Source: Planctomycetota bacterium (GTDB lineage: Bacteria; Planctomycetota; UBA1135). From it: a stretch of 64,000 nucleotides of DNA. Numbering within the stretch: the first letter of the stretch is position 1; every line of letters starts with the position of its first letter. The DNA is taken from NCBI GenBank assembly GCA_004295085.1, contig SHNF01000009.1, forward strand, positions 682,001 through 746,000, given 5' to 3'. Shown here piece by piece: positions 39,388-47,449 of the stretch. The notes beneath the pieces are model-generated. The model saw only the letters and a program-made list of their open reading frames with translations. It was not told where the DNA came from and made no database searches. Made by a program: the position numbers and the translations under genes.

Positions 39388-40505
39388 CAGGCGGCTCCGG
39401 CGGGGGCGGGGAGGCCGGCGCGGACCGCGAAGGCGGCGGCGTTGATCTCGTCGGCCAGGTCGACGTGGACCTCGCCCGCGGGAGCCAGGTGCGTCACCAC
39501 GGCCAGCACGTTGCGGGCGTACAGCTCGCTGGCGTGCACCGGCACGCTCGCAGCCAGGTTCACGGCGCCGATCAGGATGACGCCGTGCTCGACCACGGTC
39601 CTGCCCGCCACGGTGCCGGCGCAGTTGCCGCCCTGGTCGGCGGCCAGGTCCACGATCACCGAGCCCGGCCGCATGGACGCCAGCATCTCGGCGCTCACCA
39701 GCAGCGGCGCGCGCCTGCCGGGCACCTGGGCCGTGGTGATGACGACGTCGGCGGCCGCCACGTGCCGCGCCAGGACCTCCGCCTGCCGGCGCCGGTACTC
39801 GTCGCTGGCCTCCCGGGCGTAGCCGCTCTGGTCCTCCGCCGGCGGCGGCACGCCCACGTCGACGAAGCGCGCGCCCAGCGATTCCACCTGCTCCTTGACG
39901 CTGGCGCGGATGTCGGTGGCCTCCACCACCGCCCCCAGGCGCCGCGCGGTGGCAATGGCCTGCAGGCCGGCCACGCCGGCGCCGAACACGAGCACGCGCG
40001 CCGGCTTGACCGTGCCGGCCGCCGTCATCAGCAGCGGGAAGTACTTGCCGAGCTGCGTCGCCGCCAGCAGCACGGCCTTGTACCCGGCGATGTTGGCCTG
40101 GGAGGACAGCGCATCCATGCGCTGGGCGCGCGACACGCGCGGCACCAGGTCCATGGCGAACGCGGAGGCCCCGGCGGCCGCGATCGCCTGCAGGACCGTG
40201 GCGTTGTCGTGGGGGGAGAGGAAGGAGACCAGCAGCGCCCCCTGCCGCAGCCGCCGCGCTTCTTCCAGGGTGGGAGGCGCGACCTTGAGCACCAGGTCGG
40301 CACCGGACCAGCACGAGGCGGCATCCGCGGCGAGCGCGGCTCCGGCCTCGCCGTAAGCGGGATCCGGGAAGTGGGCCAGCGCGCCGGCGCCCGCCTCCAC
40401 CTTCACGGTGAAGCCCGCGCCCGCCAGCTTCGCCACCGTTTCCGGGGTGGCGGCCACGCGGGTCTCCCCGACAGCGGTTTCCTTGGGAACGAAGACGACG
40501 GTCAT
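39387..40505 (-). CDS. pntAA: NAD(P) transhydrogenase alpha subunit 1 (NAD-binding)
   Basis: This 372-residue soluble subunit binds NAD(H) and belongs to the alanine-dehydrogenase/PntA fold. It opens VVFVPKETAVGETRVAATPETV, carries LSSQANIAGYKAVLLAA near 130, the dinucleotide site VLVFGAGVAGLQAIATARRLGA near 170, and SVIVDLAADQGGNC near 260. With the next two genes it forms a complete transhydrogenase operon. A TAAGAT hexamer lies about 32 bases upstream of the ATG. Confidence 0.93.
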   Translation of the reverse strand: MTVVFVPKETAVGETRVAATPETVAKLAGAGFTVKVEAGAGALAHFPDPAYGEAGAALAADAASCWSGADLVLKVAPPTLEEARRLRQGALLVSFLSPHDNATVLQAIAAAGASAFAMDLVPRVSRAQRMDALSSQANIAGYKAVLLAATQLGKYFPLLMTAAGTVKPARVLVFGAGVAGLQAIATARRLGAVVEATDIRASVKEQVESLGARFVDVGVPPPAEDQSGYAREASDEYRRRQAEVLARHVAAADVVITTAQVPGRRAPLLVSAEMLASMRPGSVIVDLAADQGGNCAGTVAGRTVVEHGVILIGAVNLAASVPVHASELYARNVLAVVTHLAPAGEVHVDLADEINAAAFAVRAGLPAPAGAA

Positions 40506-40539
40506 CAGCCGGCCGAGCAGGCAAAGGAAGCGGAGATCT

Positions 40540-40545
40540 TACCCT
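40540..40545 (+). promoter_or_regulatory. -10 hexamer TACCCT before RNA methyltransferase gene
   Basis: TACCCT lies six bases before GTG 40552. It overlaps in the opposite sense a TAAGAT that may serve pntAA, making a compact divergent promoter. Confidence 0.4.
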
Positions 40546-40551
40546 GCGCTC

Positions 40552-41463
40552 GTGGCCGATTCGCTCATCCGGCAGCCGCCGCTGGCGCAGTACGCGCTCC
40601 TCGATTCCGGAGGGGCGGAAAAGCTGGAGCGGTTCGGCCCGCGGCTGCTGCGCCGGCCCGACCCGCAGGCGTTGTGGCGCCGGCGCCTGCCGGTCTCCGC
40701 GTGGGAGGCGGTCGATCTGCGCTTCGTGCGCGAGTCCGACCGCGGCGGGCGCTGGGAGCCGCGCGGCGCGCCGGCGGAGTGGCCCATGCGCCTGGGAGCG
40801 GAGCTCGGACTGCCGGAGATCACGCTGCTCATCCGCCCGACGCCGTTCAAGCACGTCGGGCTGTTCCCCGAGCAGGCCGCCAACTGGGTCTGGACCGAGG
40901 AGCGGCGCCGTGCCCTGGCCGCGGCCGGCGTGGACCCGCCGCATCTGCTCCACCTGTTCGCCTACACCGGGGCCGCCACGCTGCTGGCCGCCCGCTCGGG
41001 CTGGAAGGTGACGCACGTGGACGCGGCCCGCCCGTCCCTGGACTGGGCGGCAGAGAACGCGCGCGCCAGCGCGCTGCCCGCCGGCGCCGTGCGCTGGGTC
41101 CTGGACGATGCGGCGGCCTTCGCCGCCCGCGAGGCGCGGCGTGGCCGCTCCTACCACGGGATCCTGCTGGATCCGCCGCACTACGGGCGCGGGCCCAGGG
41201 GCGAGAAGTGGCAGTTCGAGGACGGTATCGCCCCCTTGCTCGAGTCCTGCGGCCGGCTGCTCGCGCCCGGCGCGCCTTCGTTCCTGATCCTGTCCACCTA
41301 CGCGATCGGCTACTCGCCGCTGGCCTTCGACAACATGCTGCGCGAGCTCGGGCCAGGGAGCGTCGAAAGCGGCGAGCTGGCGATCGCCGAGGAAAGTGAG
41401 GGTCGGACACACCCTTCCCGCCTCCTGCCCTGCGGCTTCTGTGCCCGCTTCGTGCGCGCATGA
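40552..41463 (+). CDS. RlmI/RlmK-like SAM-dependent rRNA methyltransferase
   Basis: This 303-residue class I methyltransferase probably modifies a cytosine or guanine in 23S rRNA. The SAM-binding motif I is LLHLFAYTGAATLLAARSG near 135, followed by the acidic loop VTHVDAARPSLDWAAENAR and the catalytic-type ILLDPPHYGRG near 205. It lacks the PUA domain of full RlmI. GTG 40552 is chosen from the -10 spacing; an ATG at 40408 would lie within the promoter region and pntAA. The stop overlaps the next ATG, so it is coupled to a pseudouridine synthase. Confidence 0.82.
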   Translation: MADSLIRQPPLAQYALLDSGGAEKLERFGPRLLRRPDPQALWRRRLPVSAWEAVDLRFVRESDRGGRWEPRGAPAEWPMRLGAELGLPEITLLIRPTPFKHVGLFPEQAANWVWTEERRRALAAAGVDPPHLLHLFAYTGAATLLAARSGWKVTHVDAARPSLDWAAENARASALPAGAVRWVLDDAAAFAAREARRGRSYHGILLDPPHYGRGPRGEKWQFEDGIAPLLESCGRLLAPGAPSFLILSTYAIGYSPLAFDNMLRELGPGSVESGELAIAEESEGRTHPSRLLPCGFCARFVRA

Positions 41464-42146
41464 ACCTCGAGGTCCTGTACCACGACAACCACCTGCTGGT
41501 GGTGAACAAGCCGGCCGGCGTGCCGGCGGTTCCGGACGCGAGCGGCGATGCCGCGCTGCTGGACGCCGCCAAGGGCTGGGTCAAGCAGCGCTATGAAAAA
41601 CCCGGCGACGTCTTCCTGGGGGTCGTGCACCGCCTGGACCGGCCGGTCAGCGGCGTCGTCGTGTTCGCGCGCACCAGCAAGGCGGCCGCCCGCCTGAGCG
41701 AGGCCTGGCGCACGCGCCGCGTGCGCAAGGTGTACTGGGGCCTGGTGGAAGGGCGGCCGCGGCAGGGACAGGGCAGTGGTGAGCTGGAGCAGTACCTGCG
41801 CAAGGACGAGCGCCGCAACCTCGTGACCGCGGCGCGCTCCCCCCGCGAGGGCAAGCTGGCGCGCACGCGCTGGCGCGTGCTGGCGGACCTCGGCGGGCGA
41901 TCCCTGCTGGAGCTGGAACCGCTCACGGGCCGCCCGCACCAGTTGCGTGCGGCTTGCGCCGCGCTCGGCTGCCCGCTGGTCGGAGACCTCAAGTACGGCG
42001 CGCGCGCGCCGCTGCCCGACGCCAGCATCGCATTGCACGCCCGCGAGCTCGAGTTCCCGCATCCGACCCAGGATGAAGTGGTCCGGATCCGGGCCGCGCC
42101 CCCGGAATCGGCGTGGTGGAAGCCCGCCGCGCCGTGGCTCGGATGA
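41460..42146 (+). CDS. RluA-family pseudouridine synthase
   Basis: This 228-residue enzyme isomerises uridine in rRNA or tRNA. The catalytic Asp is in VVHRLDRPVSGVVVFA (Asp 60), and the second family block LLELEPLTGRPHQLRAACA lies near 150. There is no S4 domain, so it resembles RluA/TruC rather than RluC/RluD. The ATG overlaps the methyltransferase stop, forming a two-gene RNA-modification operon. Confidence 0.9.
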   Translation: MNLEVLYHDNHLLVVNKPAGVPAVPDASGDAALLDAAKGWVKQRYEKPGDVFLGVVHRLDRPVSGVVVFARTSKAAARLSEAWRTRRVRKVYWGLVEGRPRQGQGSGELEQYLRKDERRNLVTAARSPREGKLARTRWRVLADLGGRSLLELEPLTGRPHQLRAACAALGCPLVGDLKYGARAPLPDASIALHARELEFPHPTQDEVVRIRAAPPESAWWKPAAPWLG

Positions 42147-42277
42147 TCGTGGTCGCGCCGGCCCGGGGCGCCGCGAGGGGTCGTAGCCACTCTTCCGGGC
42201 GCCGCGGCCGCGCCGTGTACGCTGGGCGCCGCCGGAACACGTCTCCCAGACTCCCGTTGTCCCAGCCAGGTGCCTGC

Positions 42278-42649
42278 ATGCCCGAGTTCGTGCCCGCTCC
42301 GGTCCGGATCGAAGCCGCCGGCCAGCCGCCGAAGCGCATCGAAGAGTTCACCGGCCGCGCCAGCACCGGCGCGGGCCACGTCAGCGTCGCCCGCATGGTC
42401 TCGCCCGAGGGCTGGAGCGAGCCCGGCCAGCGCCCGGAGTTCGAGGAGATCACGCTTGTGCTGCGCGGCCTGGTGCGCGTCGAGCACGCGCACGGCGTCC
42501 TCGAGGCGCGGGCCGGCCAGTCGGTGATCGCGCGCCCCGGCGAGTGGGTGCGCTACAGCACGCCCGGCGCCGGCGGCGCGGAGTACATCTCGGTGTGCCT
42601 GCCGGCGTTCTCGCCGCAGGCGGTGCACCGCGACGGAGCCTCGGGATGA
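42278..42649 (+). CDS. Cupin-domain protein
   Basis: This 123-residue protein is a single cupin barrel. The metal-site region has FEEITLVLRGLVRVEHAHGVLEA and the second motif GQSVIARPGEWVRYS; only some of the usual His ligands are visible, so metal binding is uncertain. The enzyme or sensor role is unknown. I choose ATG 42278; the preceding 131 bases (42147-42277) carry no gene and no clear hexamer at leaderless distance. The stop overlaps the PhzF start. Confidence 0.78.
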   Translation: MPEFVPAPVRIEAAGQPPKRIEEFTGRASTGAGHVSVARMVSPEGWSEPGQRPEFEEITLVLRGLVRVEHAHGVLEARAGQSVIARPGEWVRYSTPGAGGAEYISVCLPAFSPQAVHRDGASG

Positions 42650-43434
42650 AGATCCCGCTGTACCAGGTGGACGCCTTCACGGACCGGCCGTTCGCGGGCA
42701 ACCCGGCCGCGGTGTGTCCGCTGCCGCGCTGGCTGCCGGACGTAACCATGCAGGCCATCGCCGCCGAGAACAACCTGGCCGAGACCGCGTTCTTCGTGCC
42801 GGACGCGGATGCTTACGCCTTGCGCTGGTTCACGCCGGTGCAGGAAGTGGAGCTGTGCGGGCACGCCACGCTGGCTTCGGGCCTGGTCGTGTTCCGCTTC
42901 CTGCAGCCCGATGCGCGCACGGTTCGCTTCCGGAGCCCCCACAGCGGTCTCCTGAGCGTGGACCGCGACGGCGACTTGCTGGTGCTCGACTTCCCGGCGC
43001 GGCCGCCGCAGCCGTGCGCGCCGCCCCCGGAGCTGGCCGAGGCCCTGGGCCAGACGCCGCGCGCCGTGTTCCAGGATCGCGACTACTTGGCGGTCTTCGA
43101 GCGCGAGGAGGACGTGCGCGCGCTGCGTCCCGACCGCAATGGGCTGCTGCGGCTGCCGCTGCAAGGCGTCGTCGCCACTGCGCCCGGCCGCGACTGCGAC
43201 TTCGTGTCGCGCTACTTCGTGCCCTCGGCCGGCATCGACGAGGACCCGGTGACCGGCTCCACGCACTGCATGCTGGCGCCGTACTGGTCGTCGCGCCTCG
43301 GCCGGGCCCGACTGCACGCCCGCCAGGTCTCGGCGCGCGGCGGTGACCTGTACTGCGAACTGCGCGGCGAGCGCGTCCGCATCGGCGGCCGTGCGGTGCT
43401 GGTCATCGAAGGGCAGCTGGCGCTACCGGACTGA
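42646..43434 (+). CDS. PhzF-family isomerase/epimerase
   Basis: This 262-residue protein has the two-lobed PhzF fold of phenazine-biosynthesis-like isomerases. It opens IPLYQVDAFTDRPFAGNPAAVC, keeps the catalytic Glu in NNLAETAFF (Glu 46), and the second-lobe motif GIDEDPVTGSTHCMLAPYW. Most such proteins act in small-molecule metabolism unrelated to phenazines, and no phenazine gene is nearby. The ATG overlaps the cupin stop. Its 3' end overlaps the convergent YbhB-like gene by 12 bases. Confidence 0.88.
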   Translation: MKIPLYQVDAFTDRPFAGNPAAVCPLPRWLPDVTMQAIAAENNLAETAFFVPDADAYALRWFTPVQEVELCGHATLASGLVVFRFLQPDARTVRFRSPHSGLLSVDRDGDLLVLDFPARPPQPCAPPPELAEALGQTPRAVFQDRDYLAVFEREEDVRALRPDRNGLLRLPLQGVVATAPGRDCDFVSRYFVPSAGIDEDPVTGSTHCMLAPYWSSRLGRARLHARQVSARGGDLYCELRGERVRIGGRAVLVIEGQLALPD

Positions 43435-43893
43435 GCGGCGCGAATAGCGGCCCATCAGCTCGCCGTGGGCGAGGGTGTGGCCTTCCATGGCGCGCAGCAG
43501 CGCGGCCTTGTCCGCCCTCGGCGGCAGCGACAGGGAGCGGACGTCCAGGGCGTAGACGCGGAAGTAGTAGCGATGGGTGCCGCCGGGCGGGCATGGACCG
43601 CCGTAGCCGGTGCGGCCCCAGGAGTTGAGGCCCTGGCGGGCGCCGTCCGTCAGCTCGGCGTCGGGCGGCACGTGCTCCGGCAGGGAGGTGGCGCCGAGGT
43701 TCCAGACGATCCAGTGCACCCAGGTGCCGCGCGGCGCGTCGGGGTCGTCCATGACGAGGGCGTAGGAATGGGTCCCCGGAGGGCCGGTGGACCACTCCAG
43801 GGGCGGCGAGATGTCTTCGCCGTCGCAGGTGTGGCGCGGCGGGATCGCTTCCTCGTGCGGGAAGGCGGGACTGGTGACTTTGAGGACGCCCAT
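43423..43893 (-). CDS. YbhB/YbcL (Raf kinase inhibitor-like) protein
   Basis: This 156-residue protein belongs to the phosphatidylethanolamine-binding family. It carries FPHEEAIPPRHTCDGEDISPPLEW, the DPDAPRGTWVHWIVWNL block, and GPCPPGGTHRYYFRVYALD. It is cytoplasmic, and the biological role of bacterial members is poorly known. ATG 43893 is chosen because TACTAA lies eight bases upstream; ATG 43902 would add three residues. It is divergent from the acetyltransferase-like gene and convergent on PhzF. Confidence 0.85.
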   Translation of the reverse strand: MGVLKVTSPAFPHEEAIPPRHTCDGEDISPPLEWSTGPPGTHSYALVMDDPDAPRGTWVHWIVWNLGATSLPEHVPPDAELTDGARQGLNSWGRTGYGGPCPPGGTHRYYFRVYALDVRSLSLPPRADKAALLRAMEGHTLAHGELMGRYSRRSVR

Positions 43894-43901
43894 GAGCACC
43901 A

Positions 43902-43908
43902 TTAGTAT
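43902..43908. promoter_or_regulatory. Overlapping divergent -10 hexamers (TACTAA / TAGTAT)
   Basis: On the reverse strand TACTAA lies eight bases before ATG 43893. On the plus strand TAGTAT (43903-43908) lies nine bases before TTG 43918. The two -10 elements share bases, so RNA polymerase can probably serve only one direction at a time. Confidence 0.4.
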
Positions 43909-43917
43909 CGGGTTTCG

Positions 43918-45108
43918 TTGGACGCTGCCACGGATCCCGCCGTCCATCCGGAGCGCGAGCGCCGGCACGAGTTCCTGGCGCGGGAGCTGGCGGCGTACTG
44001 GCCGGACATCACCTGGCCGGACACGCCGGGCGTGCGCATGGAACGGGCCACGCCCGGCCACGCCGAGCTGACCAACGCAGCGTTCAATCGAGTGTTCGGG
44101 CAGGAGCGGCCCGTGTCGCACCACCGCTGGAAGTTCTGGGAGAACCCGGCCGGGCCATCGGTGGGCTTCCTGGCCTTCGAAGAGAGCAGCGGGCTCCTGG
44201 CGGCGTGCTGCATCGCGATCACCAAGTGGGCGCGCGTGGACGGTCGCGACCAGCGCATCCTGATGTACTGCGAGACCTTCTCCGATCCGCAGCGGCGCAT
44301 GGGAGGCCGCGCCTTCCGCGCCGTGGGGCGGGCCCCCGGCATGCAGGCCGCGCGGGAAGGCACCTTGATCGGCTACGGCAGCCAGTCCTCGGACGACGCC
44401 ATCAAGATCGGGAGGCGCTGGTTCGGCTACCGCGTGCTGATGTCGCTGCGCACCTGGGAGAAGCGCCTGTCACTGCGCCCGGCGCTGCGGGCGCGCTTCG
44501 GCCGCGCCGGCGCCGCGGCGGCGGCGGTGGCGAATGCGCCCCTGCGCCGGCTTCGGCCGCGCCCGGCCAGCTCACTGGACATGGAGCCCCGCGCGCGCTT
44601 CGGACCCGAGTTCGACGAACTGTGGCTGGACCTGCGCGATCAGTACCGCGTGCTCCTGCGCCGCGACGACGCCGCGCTGACCTGGCGTTACGTACGCTGT
44701 CCGGTCGCCGGCCACCACGTGCTCCTCGCGCGGCGCGGGCCGAGGCCCGCCGGCTACCTGGTGTGGCGCGAGTGGGAGCGGGAAGGCGTGCGCCTGGCCA
44801 CCGTGCTGGACCTGTTCACGCCGCGCGATCCGGAGCCGGCGCGCGCCCTGCTGGCGGCCGCGGAGCGGGAGGCGGACCGGCGCGACTGCGACTTCATCCA
44901 GTTCGCGCCCTGGCCGCGGACGCCCGGCTTCGCGGCGCTCAAGGGCCTGCGCGGCTGGCGCCGCTCCCGGCGCGAGGCCCTGGACCGCGTGATCAGCCTG
45001 CCGCTGCCGCTGCCGGCGCCGACGCTGGAGCAGATGGAGGTCCAGTGGGCGGCCATCGACGCGCGCAACTGGCTGTTCACCCAGGGGGACAGCGACTTCT
45101 ACGACTGA
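43918..45108 (+). CDS. GNAT-like acetyltransferase, function unknown
   Basis: This 396-residue protein looks like a double GNAT or FemAB-like acyltransferase. The first half has VGFLAFEESSGLLAACCIAI and TFSDPQRRMGGRAFRAV, the order of a GNAT core beta-strand and acyl-CoA loop; the second half has LARRGPRPAGYLVWREWE and TVLDLFTPRDPEPARALLAAAER. Similar proteins occur in polysaccharide loci. Substrate is unknown. TTG 43918 is chosen on the basis of the upstream TAGTAT; it is not certain, and ATG 44038 would shorten it by 40 residues. Confidence 0.65.
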   Translation: MDAATDPAVHPERERRHEFLARELAAYWPDITWPDTPGVRMERATPGHAELTNAAFNRVFGQERPVSHHRWKFWENPAGPSVGFLAFEESSGLLAACCIAITKWARVDGRDQRILMYCETFSDPQRRMGGRAFRAVGRAPGMQAAREGTLIGYGSQSSDDAIKIGRRWFGYRVLMSLRTWEKRLSLRPALRARFGRAGAAAAAVANAPLRRLRPRPASSLDMEPRARFGPEFDELWLDLRDQYRVLLRRDDAALTWRYVRCPVAGHHVLLARRGPRPAGYLVWREWEREGVRLATVLDLFTPRDPEPARALLAAAEREADRRDCDFIQFAPWPRTPGFAALKGLRGWRRSRREALDRVISLPLPLPAPTLEQMEVQWAAIDARNWLFTQGDSDFYD

Positions 45109-45122
45109 GGCATCCGCGCGCT

Positions 45123-46178
45123 TCAGAACAGCAGGGCCTGCGCCGCTCCGGGACGGCGGAAGGCGGCGGCGGAGACCGGCGGCGGCTGCGCGCTCAGGCC
45201 CGCCCGAGCGCAGCCGAGCTGGAAGAGGCTGCGGATGCGTTCCGCGTACGGGCCGGTGCCGCGCTGGCGGCGGCCGAAGGCGGTGTCGTTCAGCCTGCCG
45301 TCGCGCAGGGACTCGATGCGCCGCACCACCTTGTCCTTGCTGCCCGGCCGGTGGCGCTCCAGCCATTCGAGGAAGATGTCCTTCAGGCCGAAGGGCAGGC
45401 GCAGCACCACGTAGCCGGCGCTGCGAGCGCCGGCGCGCGCCGCCGCCTGCAGGATGGCCGGCAGCTCGTGCTCGGTCAGGCCCGGGATCACGGGCGCGAC
45501 CAGCACGCCGGTCGGGATGCCGGCCTGCGACAGCCGGGCGATCGCGTCCAGTCGCCGCTGCGGCCGCGCGGCGCGCGGCTCCAGGGTGCCGCTCAGCGCC
45601 TCGTCCAGCGTCGTCACCGACAGGAATACGGACGCCGCGTGGTGGCGCGCCAGCTCGCCCAGGACGTCGGCGTCGCGCGTGACCAGGTGGCTCTTGGTGA
45701 CGACTCCGGCGGGGTTGCGGAACTCGGCCAGCACCTCCAGGCAGCGGCGCGTGAGCCGCAGCCGGCGCTCCGCGGGCTGGTAGGGATCGGTCACGCCGCT
45801 GAGTGCCACGAGCTGCGGCCTCCAGCGCGGCGCGGACAGCTCGGCGCGCAGCAGTTCGGGCGCGTCTTCCTTGACCAGGATCCGGGACTCGAAGTCCAGG
45901 CCGGCCGAGAAGCCCAGGTACTCGTGCGTGGGCCGCGCGTAGCAGTAGACGCAACCGTGCTCGCAGCCGCGGTAGGGGTTGATGCTGGCTGCGAAGCCGA
46001 TGTCCGGGCTGTCGTTGTAGGCGATGATGCTGCGGGAATGGTCGCGCAGCAGCTGCGTCTGCGGGGCGATCTCCTCCTCCAGGTCGGCCTCCGGGTAGCG
46101 CGTGTAGCCCAGGGCTTCGAAGCGGTTTTCGGGGTTGGCGGCGGCGCCGCGCCCGCGCGGTCCCGGCGGCGTGGACAT
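45123..46178 (-). CDS. PA0069-family radical SAM protein
   Basis: This 351-residue protein has the radical SAM cluster motif CEHGCVYCYARPTHEYLG (Cys-x3-Cys-x2-Cys near residues 71-78) in the order of the PA0069/SplB-like family. Other landmarks are SIIAYNDSPDIGFAASINPYRG, VALSGVTDPYQP and LVAPVIPGLTEHE. Members resemble spore photoproduct lyase, but their substrate is not known. ATG 46178 is chosen because TAACAT lies eight bases upstream. It is divergent from the ketosynthase operon. Confidence 0.85.
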   Translation of the reverse strand: MSTPPGPRGRGAAANPENRFEALGYTRYPEADLEEEIAPQTQLLRDHSRSIIAYNDSPDIGFAASINPYRGCEHGCVYCYARPTHEYLGFSAGLDFESRILVKEDAPELLRAELSAPRWRPQLVALSGVTDPYQPAERRLRLTRRCLEVLAEFRNPAGVVTKSHLVTRDADVLGELARHHAASVFLSVTTLDEALSGTLEPRAARPQRRLDAIARLSQAGIPTGVLVAPVIPGLTEHELPAILQAAARAGARSAGYVVLRLPFGLKDIFLEWLERHRPGSKDKVVRRIESLRDGRLNDTAFGRRQRGTGPYAERIRSLFQLGCARAGLSAQPPPVSAAAFRRPGAAQALLF

Positions 46179-46186
46179 GCACCGGA

Positions 46187-46196
46187 ATGTTATTCT
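46187..46196. promoter_or_regulatory. Overlapping divergent -10 hexamers (TAACAT / TATTCT)
   Basis: TAACAT (46192-46187, reverse) lies eight bases before the radical SAM ATG. TATTCT (46191-46196, plus) would start the ketosynthase mRNA near 46203, leaving a leader of about 17 bases before ATG 46220. The hexamers share two bases. Confidence 0.45.
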
Positions 46197-46219
46197 GGAC
46201 GGCAAGCGCCGTCCCACGC

Positions 46220-47449
46220 ATGGCGCATGGCTACCCCCTGGAAGTGACAGAGACGCGCGTTGCATCACGACGCCGGGTTTTCATCACCGGCGTGGGCCCG
46301 CTTTCGGCCATCGGCTCCGGACGCCAGCGGTTCTGGGCGGCGCTGCTGGCCGGCACCGACGGCTCCTCCCGGGTCACCCGCTTCGACACGAGCGGCTACC
46401 GCGTGCACCGCGCCTGCGAGCTGCGCGGCTTCGTGCCGCCCGCTGGCACGGAGCACATGGGCCCGATCTCGCAGTACGCGATCGCCGCGGGAGCGCTGGC
46501 CCTGAGCGACGCCGGCCTGACGGCGGAGCAGGTGCAGCGCGCGGGTGTCGTGATCGGCACGACCGGCGGAGACCTGCCGGTGCTGGAGCGCATCCAGCGG
46601 CGCCGGCAGTCGGGAGCCGAAGAGGTTCCGGAGGATTTCCACCAGCTCGCCGCGCACGCCATCGCCGCCAACGTCGGCCGGCGCCTGGGGCTGGGCGGGC
46701 CCAACCAGGTGGTGGCCGGCGCCTGCGCCGCCGGCAATTACGCCCTGACCGTGGCCTACGAGTGGATCCAGTCGGAACGCGCCGAGCGGGTGCTCGCGGG
46801 CGGCGCCGACCCCCTGTCGCCGATGCCGTTCACCGGCTTCGCGCGCCTGCTCGCGATCGCGCCGGACGTGTGCCGGCCCTTCGACAAGAATCGCAAGGGG
46901 ATCCTGCTCGGGGAGGGCGCGGGGCTGCTCGTGCTGGAGTCGGCGGAGTCGGCCCGGCGGCGCGGGGCCCGGGTGTACGCCGAGCTGTTGGACTACGGCC
47001 TGAGCTGCGATGCCTACCACGCCACCATGCCGCATCCGGAGGCCGTGGGAATGCGCAACGCCATGCACAAGGCGCTGGCCGCCGCCGGCGTCGCGCCGGA
47101 GGACGTGGACTACGTCAGCGCGCACGGCACCGGCACGCGCGCCAGCGATCCGCTGGAGTGCACCGCCGTGGGCCAGGTGTTCGCGCGCAATCCGGGGGTC
47201 CCGATCAGCTCGATCAAGTCCATGATCGGGCACAGCCTGGCCGCCGCCAGCGCCTTCGAGGCCATCAGCTGCGCGCTCGCGATCGACACCGGCTGGATTC
47301 CGCCCACCATCCACCATGAGACGCCGGATCCGGCCTGCGACGTGGACTGCGTCCCCAACCGGGCGCGGGAGCGGCGCGTGCGCGTGACGTTGAACAACGC
47401 CTTCGCCTTCGGCGGCAACAACTGCTGCGTGGTGTTCGCGCGCGCATGA
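46220..47449 (+). CDS. Beta-ketoacyl synthase (KAS II / type II PKS ketosynthase-like)
   Basis: This 409-residue thiolase-fold condensing enzyme would extend an acyl chain with a malonyl-ACP unit. The catalytic triad is complete: Cys 169 in VVAGACAAGNYAL, His 302 in SAHGTGT, His 338 in MIGHSLAAAS. It resembles FabF but has no acyl-carrier or reductase gene nearby. The start is uncertain: ATG 46187 would overlap the promoter, and GTG 46244 is also possible. The stop overlaps the next gene as ATGA, so it is made with a degenerate paralogue, like ketosynthase/chain-length-factor pairs. Confidence 0.85.
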   Translation: MAHGYPLEVTETRVASRRRVFITGVGPLSAIGSGRQRFWAALLAGTDGSSRVTRFDTSGYRVHRACELRGFVPPAGTEHMGPISQYAIAAGALALSDAGLTAEQVQRAGVVIGTTGGDLPVLERIQRRRQSGAEEVPEDFHQLAAHAIAANVGRRLGLGGPNQVVAGACAAGNYALTVAYEWIQSERAERVLAGGADPLSPMPFTGFARLLAIAPDVCRPFDKNRKGILLGEGAGLLVLESAESARRRGARVYAELLDYGLSCDAYHATMPHPEAVGMRNAMHKALAAAGVAPEDVDYVSAHGTGTRASDPLECTAVGQVFARNPGVPISSIKSMIGHSLAAASAFEAISCALAIDTGWIPPTIHHETPDPACDVDCVPNRARERRVRVTLNNAFAFGGNNCCVVFARA

